DNA of 26,982 bases, from assembly GCA_049999725.1 (NCBI GenBank), contig JBNGIS010035140.1, forward strand, positions 1 to 26,982, given 5' to 3'. Of the stretch, positions 18,896 through 26,982 are shown piece after piece. The notes under the pieces are model-generated. The model searched no databases and was not told where the DNA came from. It saw only the letters and a program-made list of their open reading frames with translations. Numbering within the stretch: position 1 is the first letter of the stretch; the number at the start of each line of letters is the position of its first letter. A program made the position numbers and the translations under genes. This DNA is from Haplomitrium mnioides. Its lineage: Eukaryota; Marchantiophyta; Haplomitriopsida; Calobryales.

Positions 18896-19604
18896 TCACT
18901 CCTCCCAACTTTGATACTTAGCCTCCTCTGCCCACCACTCTTCCTCAACAGACGCACACCCAGTTGCTCTATTTCTCGGAAGTAACCTTCTCACTGACTG
19001 ACTTGAGTCTCTTGTGCACAGAGTGGTCTTTCTGGTTGGTACTTTTGATTCAACTCGCACGAGCGCATTTTGTCCGAAGACCATAAAGTAAGGACAATAG
19101 CATGTTGTGGTTTTGTAGGCTAGATTGTAGGTATGCACTTCCGTGAGCAGCTTAAAATCCCAATCTGCCTTATTGGTTGCTACTGTCTTATTGAGGATTT
19201 TGCCCATTATCCCATTGGCTCTCTTTGTTAATCCATTGGCTTTTGGGTGGTAAGCTGTAGTGCGTCGATGCTTAATCAAGTACTTGGAGGTCAGATCCTT
19301 TATCAGCTGATTGATAAAGTGGGTTCCTTGGTCACTTACCAGTTCCAAGGGTGGCCCAAACCTCCAGAACATCTGTTCATATAGGAATGCTGCCACCGTT
19401 TTGGCGTCATACTTTCGGGTAGACCTGGCCTCCACCCATTTGGTGGCGTAGTCTATTGCTAGGAGGATGTACTTGTTGCCTCTTTTGGTGGATGGTGCAA
19501 TTGGGCCAATGAAATCTATCCCCCACTTTTCAAAGGGTGCCAGGGGAATAACTGGTACCAAAGGGTGATGTTGGCTAGTTGTTGACTTTCCTGTCCTTTG
19601 ACAG
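18896..19604 (-). pseudogene. integrase core fused to gag leader (Ty3/gypsy)
   Basis: Integrase inserts the cDNA of the element into the genome. The frame starts within the zinc-binding end (CQRTGKST), then WGIDFIGPI, the first catalytic Asp in LAIDYATKW and the second in VSDQGTHF. Exactly 35 residues after the second Asp, where D35E integrases have Glu, stands Lys (codon at 19223-19225, TKRANG). The enzyme should therefore be inactive. The frame stays open through VFGQNAL and then, after KVPTRK at about 19030, runs into the leader of the gag-only element for about 40 codons. The C-terminal domain of integrase is missing. The upstream end is cut by the plus-strand LTR at 19605. Confidence 0.85.
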
Positions 19605-20224
19605 TGTCAACCGGTGGAACAGGGGCTAATGCGGTTTACAAGAGACCAGAAGCAGCGGCGATGACATTTCTCCATTCTGAAGTGGTAAGATGAGCGAAAA
19701 GCAACACATTAACTCTAATCGGAAGATAAGCACGGGTTACTTCATTCTTCTGATCCGAAGTAGCGGAATCGGATTCATATTATGAAGGAAGGGGGCAAGA
19801 GCTAGAAATGTCAGCGCCAGGACAACTAGAGAGGAAGGGACCGGAAGAGAAAGGGAAGATGAGGCAGGGCGAAGGGGATCGGGAGAGTAGAGGAGAGTCG
19901 CAATGGAGTGTTAAGCCGAGGAGACCACAAGACGAGGTTCAAGGAAGGTCCCGCGTCAGCAGGGTAGGGGAGGAAGCCATAGCAAAGGATAACGAGTCGC
20001 TCAACAAGTCAGAACGGCAGATTCAAGGTAGGGGACAAGGGCGACATGCATCAGGGAGCAACGACAACACCAGAGATCGGGGGACGCCTCTTTCTCCATG
20101 TAAACACAAATGCTTTCCCGCAGTCCGAAGTCCTCTCAAAAGAGGAAGGGTGGGAGTCTGATGCAAGTGTCGGAAGAAGTTCATCAGAGGGTACAACCGG
20201 ACAAACATTGGACCCAAGCCTTCC

Positions 20225-20243
20225 TAAGTGGGGAGACCTGTTA
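20225..20243. repeat. diverged hairpin 1 in LTR5
   Basis: TAAGTGGG is followed by GAG and a right arm with several mismatches. It is the first of three copies of the family hairpin in this LTR, where the array LTRs have one. Confidence 0.4.
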
Positions 20244-20308
20244 AAGGGGTTCTGCTTGATCCCTCGGTATGGGGAGGACTGGTTAAGATTGGATCCGATC
20301 AGCCTCCT

Positions 20309-20327
20309 TATGTGGGTTCCCCACTTA
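20309..20327. repeat. diverged hairpin 2 in LTR5
   Basis: TATGTGGG, loop TTC, CCCACTTA: one mismatched base pair in the stem. It is followed by actgggatccgtgaagga, similar to the sequence beside the array hairpins. Confidence 0.55.
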
Positions 20328-20631
20328 ACTGGGATCCGTGAAGGAAGATCCGACGGGTCCGAAGTGATGGCGAAGCGGCAACTAACGGAGCGCAGACTGG
20401 TTACTATTACGACAACATGGAGGATTCCTTAAGGCAACGGCGAGGCTAAGTGAGAAGGATGAAACAGCAATAGATCATAGTTATGGACTCAGGAACTTCG
20501 TGGGGAGCTGCGGAGACCTGGCAATCCCACCACGCTTCACGGATTCAGGGACACGTGGCATCCCCAGGGAGTCTGCGGGACTTAGTGGAAAATGAGGAAG
20601 CCTCGGGTAAACGGGTTCTGATTAGCCTCCC

Positions 20632-20650
20632 TAAGTGGGGAGACCACTTA
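20632..20650. repeat. diverged hairpin 3 in LTR5
   Basis: TAAGTGGG, GAG, ACCACTTA: one stem mismatch, preceded by gcctccc as in the array copies read on the element strand. Confidence 0.6.
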
Positions 20651-21140
20651 ACTGTGATCGGACAGGAAGCTCAACTGGAGACCAGGGGAATGGATGCGAA
20701 GCAGTGACTTATCACGGGCCCGGCCAGACAAAGAACGAGCAAGGCGAAGTGCTGATATATCGTTGATCCAGCGAAGCGGCGGAAAGTTCGACAAGGTATG
20801 GTCTGAAAGTTCGATGGGAGTTGATGGCGCGCTTAGTTCTTATAGCGAAAAGGAAATGAAGCGACAATCCGGCCAGAAGAAGAAGCAAAGGACCAATAGC
20901 CAAAAGGGTGACCTATCGTAGTTCCAGCATTGGCGAGGACGAAAGTTCAACAGGGCGCGCTGAAAGTTCGAAGGGGATCCACGGGGAGCCTACCATAGGT
21001 CCTATATCAAGCAAAGCAAAGAGATAGCGAAGGAAGCCTCTGTTCTTATTGTGAGTGGGTTCCAAAGCGGCGACAAAAGGCATCGTTCTTACTCGGCGAG
21101 TGAATTATTTGACGGATGACGTGGCACTCCACTATGGTCC

Positions 21141-21360
21141 GAGGGTTCCTGCAGGTCAACAACGGGTCAACTACGGAATCCGGTCAAGGCGATGGTCCGC
21201 CTACCACCTTGCGGGGCCGCGTGGCGACGGATGGCATGGCGTTCAACGGTGGTCCGAGGGTTCCTGCGGGTCAACGACGGGTCAAATGCAAAATCAGGTC
21301 AATGTGGCGGTCCACCTACCCCTTTGTAGGGCGGTGGCGGACGGCGCTGTGTGGATGACG
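21141..21360 (+). repeat. direct subrepeats in LTR5
   Basis: gagggttcctgc followed by gtcaac(a/g)acgggtcaa recurs at 21141 and 21256, an offset of 115 bases. The block corresponds to the CpG-rich subrepeats of the array LTRs read in reverse. Confidence 0.6.
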
Positions 21361-21508
21361 TGGAAGGCAGGATACATGGCAACCTGTGGAGTTCCGAGGG
21401 CGACGGGCAAGTTCCGAACAAGCTTGCAGATGACGTGGCTTTTGTCTTCACAATCACTTGCAGATTGCGCCTTCTTCAGATTCACGGATCAAGGCTTTTC
21501 AGATTATT

Positions 21509-21528
21509 CTCTCTCTCTCTCTCTCTCT
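21509..21528. repeat. CT microsatellite
   Basis: A (TC)n run of about ten units inside LTR5. No counterpart was noticed in the array LTRs. Confidence 0.85.
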
Positions 21529-22000
21529 TCATCTTGGAGTTCTTCTTCGGATCTAGCTCAGCTTTACCATGTCGGATCGCCCTCCTCGGCTGCGACTAAC
21601 TCTACGACGTGTCGAATGAAGTGGCGACATCGGATAGGTCATCATCGGGGTTCCGCGGGGACACTTTCGGAATCTGCGACTTCGGAGACGCCGAGCCCTA
21701 CTCTTCTGATTTGAAAGCGTGAATCGATGTCGAGCTACTAGGGTTGGATCTATGCCATAATCAAGAGCTCCGAGCACAGTCTTCACCCACATTCGACCAA
21801 GTGCCAGCTTCGCATCCAGTCCGCGGCAGGGACATCTTCGGGGATTCCACGGGATTTTCGGAACGGCAGTTGAGAACCTTGGGTTAATTGCTTCAGTTAG
21901 TCGTTGCTCGTACTGGCCAGGTGTCACCACGATGTTTCTTAACAAGATTAACTGCCGAATGCGGGGGAAACAAGAAGGCTTCAGCAAGGTAAGCAAGGAG

Positions 22001-22010
22001 TATAAAGGGA
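22001..22010 (+). promoter_or_regulatory. candidate TATA box of LTR5
   Basis: TATAAAGGGA in the sense of the element, 1.27 kb before the LTR 3' end. It is not at the place that matches the TATA box of LTR1 and LTR3, so support is weak. Confidence 0.25.
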
Positions 22011-23280
22011 TCGTCTACGATGTTTGAGGGGTTGGTGTAAATGCAAGCTTGCAAGTCGTGAGAGCAATAGCAGAAAGGAAGACACACAAGGGAGGGAGGA
22101 CAGATTTCTTGAACCTTCACTTGAGGCAGGTGAACTCGAGCAGGGGGCTAGCAGGGGTAGAGGTGGACTGGAGGGGCGTTAGGAATCGTTGGGCGGGGAG
22201 CTCTAGAGGCTCAGACAATCCAGGTGTACTCATCTTTGCGGGTGGACTAGCATCGGAGGTGGACTGATACTTGAAGGCTAAAGGGATTCTAGGTTGTCTT
22301 GAAATCGGAGGGGCTGGTAAGGTGGGATCTTTGGGGTTGCCTTAGTGTCAACTGTGCAAGAGCAACAATCCCAGGATTGTCAGGGGTGTTTCTGGTTTAT
22401 TCTCTCAAGGGAAGTCAAGAAGGAGTAGCTGCATTCGTGCTCATGCACAGTGTAAGAAGATCCATCAAAGCTTTGGGTGGAGTGGGTGGCCAGCAGTCGA
22501 GAGGACTGTCTTCCAGAGGTGGAAGTTAAACAAGACTTCTTCTGATCCTAAAGAAGTCAAACCAAGGCTTCTCGCGAGGGAACGTAGAAAGACTATCTGG
22601 AGAAAGGTGCGTGAGTAGAGGGAGGACGTGTCACTGGAATCGTGATACTCAAGAGAAGGTTGGAATTGCTGGAATAAAGATCAGGAGTGCAAGGGAGGGA
22701 GTTAAGATCGGATCTTGGGAGAATCAGAAGAGCTGCAGAGGAACGAGAGGAATGGAGGGTTGAGAGGTCACGACTGTGTTGCAGAGATCAGCCCAAGTCA
22801 GAGGAACGCTAGCAGAGTGTGTGGTGTTGTGTGTGCAGGGTGTAGTTAGTTTGGTATTCTGTTTGTAATTACTAAAGAGATATTACTTATCCAAAGTGAA
22901 TAGGATCTCAGATCAGCAGAGGTCCAAGAATCAGAGTCATAGGATAAGACAGTAAGGGGACAGATCCCTTGTATAATTCAGATATCAGGACTTGATCCTG
23001 CGTTATAAAACTTTGAGTCTGGATCCTATTTCGGATCCCCAAAATCCACTTCGGAATTTGATCAGAGGCGCTTTTGTGGTGTGTATGAATGTTTGAATAG
23101 AGAGTTGAACAAGGAGAAAGGTTAGTAAGGTGAGAAGGAACACCCTTAAGGCCTGAAATTGATAACTTGTAGCGGGGCCATCTCATAAAAGAACCTGAAC
23201 CCCGTAAAAGTCAGCTTTTTCCTTCCAAAGAGCGGTGTTTGGAGGATAAGATCAGAAGGAGGGGGCTGACAAACATTTTT

Positions 23281-23298
23281 TGGCGCTAGAAGGAGGGC
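23281..23298 (+). promoter_or_regulatory. primer-binding site of the plus-strand element
   Basis: TGGCGCTAGAAGGAGGGC, five bases after the LTR5 end. It is identical to the minus-strand copies at 4270 and 13340 although the LTRs have diverged strongly, which shows constraint or common tRNA use. Confidence 0.8.
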
Positions 23299-23383
23299 AA
23301 ATGGTTTGAAAAAAACCTGAGACAAACCTGGAACCAAGTTATCATATGTCAAAAGAGTCAAAGTTTTCCTCTCCATTGAAGGA

Positions 23384-24171
23384 ATGGGCCATAACCATAC
23401 ACGAACGAAAAGACGAGCTAAGTATGTGTCGGAATACTCTTCTAATAGTTTAAGTAGTGATGAGGAGAGCTCTGACAGTGACTCCGATGGCAGTAGCTCT
23501 GATGATCAGAGATCTTCAAAGAAGGAAGAAGCAGAGAAAAGAGCGAAGGATCAAAAAGGCTGCCAAAGAAAAGGAAGCTCGTTTAGCGGAATTGAGTGCA
23601 AAGATGGAGGTTATGCAGGCCCTTCTTGTGAGCATTACGCCGAATCTAGAGGGAGCTGAACAAGCAGATGAAGGGATCGCAACCGGACCATCGAGAAGGA
23701 TCGTTATGGTGTGTTGGAATTGTGATCAACCTGGACACGTTTCTTCCAACTGCTTGGAACCATGGGGGAAAAAGGATGAGTATCCAATTGCCCTACGTTC
23801 CCAGTCTGGGGAGGAGGAGGCAGTCTGGACAAAGGAGGAAACCTTTAACTAAGAGGATTGTTATCAAGCAAGGGCCAAAGCAAAACCCAAGCCTCACCAA
23901 AAGAGCAAGGGCAAGAAGCGGCGAAAGGCTAAGAAGGGTGCGAATCACGAGTGGTCACCTATAAGCGATTATACGAGATGGAAGACCCCACCTGGTTCCA
24001 CCCGACACAACTAGAAGAGAAAAGACAATTGGTTGGTGTTTGGGAAGCGACTCATGAGGAGGAGACAAATGAGGAGAACCTGCAGCATGTCCCGGAACTG
24101 CAATCGCTAGGCGATCCAAATGAGCTCGAGGAGGCGGGGGCTGAGAGACAGCCATCACACCTCTTCACCTA
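23384..24171 (+). pseudogene. gag: gag pseudogene of the plus-strand element
   Basis: Starts at the ATG at 23384, 85 bases after the primer-binding site, with a basic N-terminus and Ser/Asp-rich stretch. A frameshift near 23510-23530 moves the reading to the frame that runs to 23852. That frame reads GCA (23598-23600), not TAA, at the place of the array-wide gag stop, and carries an intact CCHC knuckle (C-W-N-C-D-Q-P-G-H-V-S-S-N-C). A TAA at 23850-23852 and a further shift follow; the tail (23951-24171) shows MEDPTWFHPTQ. Homology ends near 24140-24171, where minus-strand pol begins. No pol or 3' LTR follows. Confidence 0.75.
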
Positions 24172-24489
24172 GAAGTGCACATCCTTGTGCAGGGTTGGCC
24201 ACCAGTATCCGGCACTTAGCACCTTTCTCACTGTAACATTTGCTGCAAAGCGACCCCCCACTTCCTCTCCATGTAGAGCTTGCATCACTATTGTAGCTTG
24301 ATCTTGCTCCAAGTACCTTCTGATCATGCCATCAAGTCCTCTTTTGTGTAGCATCCCCTTCACTAATAGATAAGGTCTCACCTTTTTGAGAAACAGTGCA
24401 ACCTCCTCTTTGCTGCTACCGTTTGGCATCTGTGCGGTATTGAGGAATTCAATGATTGAAGCATAGTTTGTTGGCCTTCCTATTTTGAC
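24172..24489 (-). pseudogene. RNase H-integrase linker and integrase N-terminal zinc-binding part
   Basis: About 105 codons in the same frame as the RNase H upstream, separated from it by one TAG. It shows the usual lead-in (LLVKGMLHKRGLDG), the His region and GYWWPTLHKDVHF of the H2C2 domain, and breaks off before the two Cys. The second Cys (CQRTG) is at 19601 on the other side of the plus-strand insertion, with only a few codons lost. This proves that 24172 and 19604 were once joined. Confidence 0.75.
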
Positions 24490-24975
24490 CTATAACAAGT
24501 CCTCATCTAGAAAGGCATCCTCCACTTCCCTTTCATTGATTGGCCCAACCACCCTGGAGAAGAAGTCAGCATTGCTGTACTTCTTTCCTGGTTTGATTCT
24601 CACTTCAAAATTGAACTCTTGTAGCAACAGGATCCACCTTGCAATCCTACCCGTCACATCTGGTTTGCTTACAAGATATTTCAAGGCATTGTGATTGGTA
24701 TGGAAGATCACTTTATAGTGCAACACGTAGTGCCTAAATTTTTTAAGGGAATAGATGATCCCCAAGGCCTCGCAGTCAATTGCTAAGTAATTCCTTTCTG
24801 TTGCGGCCAACAATCGGCTTGCAAAGTATATCGGATGATCCCTCCCTTTTTCATCCACTTGGCTCAGCACGACACCGATTCAAAACCTTGACACGTCGAT
24901 CATTACATGGAAATCCTTTCCTCCGCTTGGTGGTATGAGGACTGGTGCGTTGGTTAGTCGTCATTTCAATTCATT
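24490..24975 (-). pseudogene. RNase H domain of Ty3/gypsy pol
   Basis: RNase H removes template RNA during reverse transcription. Visible are NAPVLIPPSGGKDF, the first catalytic Asp in MIDVSRF, an in-frame TGA at 24880-24882, HPIYFASR, the catalytic Glu in CEALGIIY, and NADFFSRV with the last Asp. The third-motif Asp is Asn (HTNHNALKYL, codon 24694-24696). GRIARW and LLLQEF place it in plant Ty3 elements. With one stop and one catalytic loss it is dead. A frameshift separates it from the RT fragment. Confidence 0.85.
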
Positions 24976-24983
24976 GAAGCTGG

Positions 24984-25240
24984 TCAATCTTTTAGGCGTG
25001 GCTGTAAAGGTGCTGCCTGCTTTGTCATTTCAGTGAGTGGCATGGCAATCGAGGCGAATTGCTCAATGAATCTTTGATAGTAGCCTACACAACCCAGAAA
25101 ATCTTGTACCTCTTTCAGGTTGGTTGGGAATGCTATCTTCATCCAATTTGCAATCTTTTCCTGATCCACTTCTATGCCTCTGCCCAAAATCCGATGTCCC
25201 AGAAGTATTCCTTCGGACACTCTGAAATCAACAAGCTAAG
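24984..25240 (-). pseudogene. reverse transcriptase, C-terminal fragment
   Basis: Only the thumb/connection end is left: GILLGHRILGRGIEVDQ, then FLGCVGYYQRFIEQFA and PLTEMTK, all typical of Ty3/gypsy RT. The catalytic YxDD region and everything upstream (protease, gag) are absent, cut at about 25245 by the LTR-like unit. The frame is lost near 24984 relative to RNase H. Confidence 0.85.
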
Positions 25241-25710
25241 GGAGTTGTGAGTGCATGAGTGCGTGGTTATGTGGATGTTCCAGTACGTAATTGTCCACAT
25301 CCACACTCCTCTAGCCCTCGAACACAAGTCCACTCGCTGCACTCCACATATTGCAGATCACACTCCCCGTCCTTTGCTATCCCCTTGCACCAGAGTTTCA
25401 ATCACACCTTCAATCTCATTCTCAGCCTCTTAGATTAACAATGTCCCTCACAATACATCTGTCCACGCAATCGTACATACTCACGCTTCGTGCTCTCGCT
25501 GCTCCTCTCAAGACTCAGAACTCAATCTCCTTATGTGCCCCTCGCCATCAGACCCGCACTCCTTTTCTTCTCCAGTCTTCCCATGCTCCCCCGCGGTGGT
25601 AGGTGGTGAGATGACTTCCCATGTCGACACCTATCCCGACCAGCTCCAAAGTCAACGGTTGGTTCCAAGGTTTCCAGTGGTATGGTCTGCAATTTTTTGC
25701 GGATTGATGA

Positions 25711-25806
25711 GTCCAAAGATTCCCTCAGAACCAAGTCCAAAGAATCCTACGGAAATGAGTTTGAAGAATCCCGCAAAATTGAGTCCGAAGAATCCCTCGG
25801 ACCTTG
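25711..25806. repeat. 24-bp tandem repeat, four units
   Basis: Units start at 25711, 25735, 25759 and 25783, all of the form gtccgaagaatccc plus about ten variable bases. The period is 24, a multiple of three, so the open plus-strand frame 25533-25814 reads them as an eight-residue repeat of SPKNP type. Confidence 0.8.
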
Positions 25807-25812
25807 AGTTAT

Positions 25813-26345
25813 GAGGTTGACTTTTCCTCAGTGGTTGCCGTCTGACGTTGTCTTCAACTGGGAAGCTTGACAGCTGCATTGACCTTGATCTATAGTTGAC
25901 CACAGATCCAAGTCCGAAGAATCCAACGGACTGGTGAGTCCAAAGGATCCCTTGGGCCTTGAGTTCTGAGGTTGACTTTTCCTCTGTGGTAGTCGTCCGA
26001 TGTCGTCTTCAACCGGGAAGCTTGACCGCCGCATTGACCTTGATTCGTAGTTGACCGCGGACCCAAGTCTGAAGAATCCAACGAACTGGCCAGTCCGAAG
26101 GAGCCCTTGAAACTTGAGCTCTGAGGTTGAATTTGCGTCCATGGCCGCCTTCCGACGTCGTCTTCAACCACGAAGCTTGACCACCACTTTGACCTTGATC
26201 CGCAGTTGACCATGGACCCAAGTCCAAAGAATCCAATGGACTGGTAAGTGCGAAGGATCCCTCAGACCCTGAGTTCCAAGGTTGACTTTTCCTCCGTGGT
26301 CGTCATCCAACACTGTCTTCAACCTAGAAGCTTGACTGCTGCTTT
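25813..26345. repeat. 155-bp tandem repeat in LTR4
   Basis: The landmark gaggttgac (with small changes) stands at 25813, 25968, 26123 and 26278, exactly 155 bases apart. Each unit also contains cgtcttcaac, aagcttgac, ttgaccttgat and agttgacc. The units have diverged by substitution without length change. Related words (gttgacc, tccgaag) occur in the CpG-rich block of the array LTRs. Confidence 0.85.
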
Positions 26346-26800
26346 GACCTTGCATCCAATGTTTGACCGAAGAGCTCCGCAGATCCGAGTCCGAAGGACT
26401 TCTCAGATCCTAATTCGAAGGACTTCGCGGATCCGAATCCAAAAGATCATTTACGATGCAGCATTTCCACTTACCTGTAGTTCCTTCCATCTGCTATCGG
26501 CCTTCGATTTCCGTCCCGTGCGTCTGGTCCTCCTTGTCCGGTCCCTGATCTTCCTGGACTTTCGAAGTTGTTCTTCTTCCTACTTCTCTACTTATTACCT
26601 TTGGTGAGTGTTCCATTCTTCTCTGCTCTGGTCTCGATTCCTGCCTTTCGCTAATGCTTGCATGACTTCTTCCACTTGCCCTTGATCAAGAGTACCCCGA
26701 TGCCTCTGGTGTATCCTCGCGCCTTAGAAGTCAAGAACTGTCCTGCCGATGCTTCAAATTCCTTCAATTTTTTAGTAGTGCCCCAACTCACCAGCTGACA

Positions 26801-26982
26801 ATAAGCATATTGAATTTGCAATGAAAGCAAGTAAAATAAAATGAGCATATTAAATTTGCAATGAAGGAAAGTAAAATCATATAAGCATATTGAATTTGGA
26901 GTTAAAGAAAGTAAAATCATGTGAGCATATTGAATTTTTAATGAAAGAAAGTAAAATTAGATGAGCATATTGAATTTGCAAT
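26801..26982. repeat. 40-bp AT-rich minisatellite, runs off the window
   Basis: The word gcatatt recurs at 26805, 26845, 26885, 26925 and 26965, an exact period of 40. Units read about agcatattgaatttgcaat followed by gaaagaaagtaaaatcat. At least 4.5 units are present; the right end is not reached. The array starts directly at the end of LTR4. Confidence 0.9.

Larger units (their letters stand above)
17226..19030 (-). mobile_element. internal domain C, chimeric, lacking its primer-binding site
   Basis: Collinear with internals A and B from the polypurine tract through gag into the leader, then diverges at about 19030 inside gtctttctggtt. Beyond that point, where A and B continue into leader and primer-binding site, this copy continues into an integrase gene on the same strand. 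The 5' LTR and primer site are therefore missing and the unit is dead as a transposon. Confidence 0.7.
19605..23275 (+). mobile_element. LTR5, 5' LTR of an inverted related element (about 3.67 kb)
   Basis: Starts TGTCAACCGGTGG, which aligns with the family LTR start TGTCAGCCGGT, and ends GGCTGACAAACA just before five T and the primer-binding site. Inside are diverged counterparts of the array LTRs in the reverse direction: hairpins, the CGTTCTTACTCGGCGAG and subrepeat block (21090-21360), and the cttctcgcgaggga to ctatctggaga stretch (22560-22605). It is the same superfamily but a separate, more diverged subfamily. Several frames in it (for example 21055-21714) show no known domain and are treated as chance. 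Confidence 0.7.
25247..26800 (-). mobile_element. LTR4, LTR-like unit of about 1.55 kb
   Basis: The right end reads ccagctgaca (26791-26800); on the minus strand TGTCAGCTGGTG resembles the array LTR start TGTCAGCCGGT. The left end begins TGAGTGCATGAG at about 25247, giving CA on the element strand. No primer-binding site follows the left end: RT starts at once. No polypurine tract abuts the right end: a minisatellite does. So it is a solo or truncated LTR, not part of the pol element as it stands. I found no clear target-site duplication. The left border is uncertain by several bases. Confidence 0.5.

Noticed and set aside
18646-18957. 103-codon frame overlapping the start of gag copy C
   Set aside because: It is out of frame with the conserved gag sequence; the gag reading starting at 18874 matches the other copies.
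19600-19610. Target-site duplication around the plus-strand element
   Set aside because: The bases before 19605 (gacag) do not recur at the right edge near 24171, and that edge is a broken gag rather than an LTR end.
21055-21714. 219-codon frame in LTR5 as a real gene
   Set aside because: It spans LTR subrepeats and a CT microsatellite, shows no domain, and has no support beyond length.
25242-26805. LTR4 as the 5' LTR of the pol element
   Set aside because: RT begins directly beside it with no primer-binding site, gag or protease, so they do not form one ordered element as they stand.
1-26982. tRNA, rRNA or other structured RNA genes
   Set aside because: I saw no cloverleaf with a B-box type sequence and no rRNA-like stretch on either strand. 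A covariance-model scan would be needed to exclude small ones.

Overview
The window is repeat-dominated nuclear DNA from a land plant. The evidence is Ty3/gypsy-type pol fragments (RT, RNase H, integrase), a CCHC-knuckle gag, very long LTRs and no recognisable host gene, tRNA, rRNA or prokaryotic feature. The pol motifs (WGIDFIGPI, GRIARW-LLLQEF, HPKANG) fit the non-chromoviral Tat/Athila side of Ty3 elements. My impression from memory is a fern- or lycophyte-like repeat set, but the species cannot be fixed from the sequence.

Layout. Positions 1-810 are AT-rich or CT-rich flank containing a 100-N scaffold gap. Positions 811-19030 are a head-to-tail array, on the minus strand, of a gag-only retrotransposon whose LTRs (about 3.8 kb) are twice as long as its internal domain (about 1.85 kb). 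The order is LTR0 (truncated), internal A, LTR1, a displaced LTR fragment (8125-8524), LTR2 (truncated), internal B, LTR3, internal C. A conserved hairpin lies once in each of these LTRs, at 1716, 7417, 10803 and 16515. Its spacings of 5701, 3386 and 5712 bases show two full unit lengths and one collapsed unit. Internal domains run, in element direction, from an 18-nt primer-binding site through a leader, a Ser/acidic and Lys/Arg-rich gag with one CCHC knuckle, and a post-gag reading frame to a CA/TG microsatellite and a G-rich polypurine tract next to the 3' LTR. No protease, RT, RNase H or integrase lies between gag and the polypurine tract, so the family must be moved in trans.

Internal C is chimeric. 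Upstream of its gag, where primer-binding site and LTR should be, lies a decayed autonomous pol: RT end, RNase H and integrase N-terminus at 25240-24172, then integrase core at 19604-19031. This gives the order pol then gag. That pol is split by a plus-strand relative (5' LTR 19605-23275, primer-binding site 23281-23298, broken gag 23384-24171) that has no visible 3' end. The RT is cut off at about 25245 by a 1.55-kb LTR-like unit (25247-26800) holding 24-bp and 155-bp tandem repeats. The window ends in a 40-bp AT-rich minisatellite.

Nothing here looks like a working autonomous element. The integrase has K in place of its catalytic E, the RNase H has N in place of one catalytic D, and pol and most gag copies carry stops or frameshifts. 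The best-preserved reading frames are the two gag parts of internal B. The most interesting points are the gag stop shared at the same codon by all three array copies and followed at once by a new ATG, the conserved LTR hairpin, the inverted pol-gag order, and open antisense frames kept in four LTR copies.
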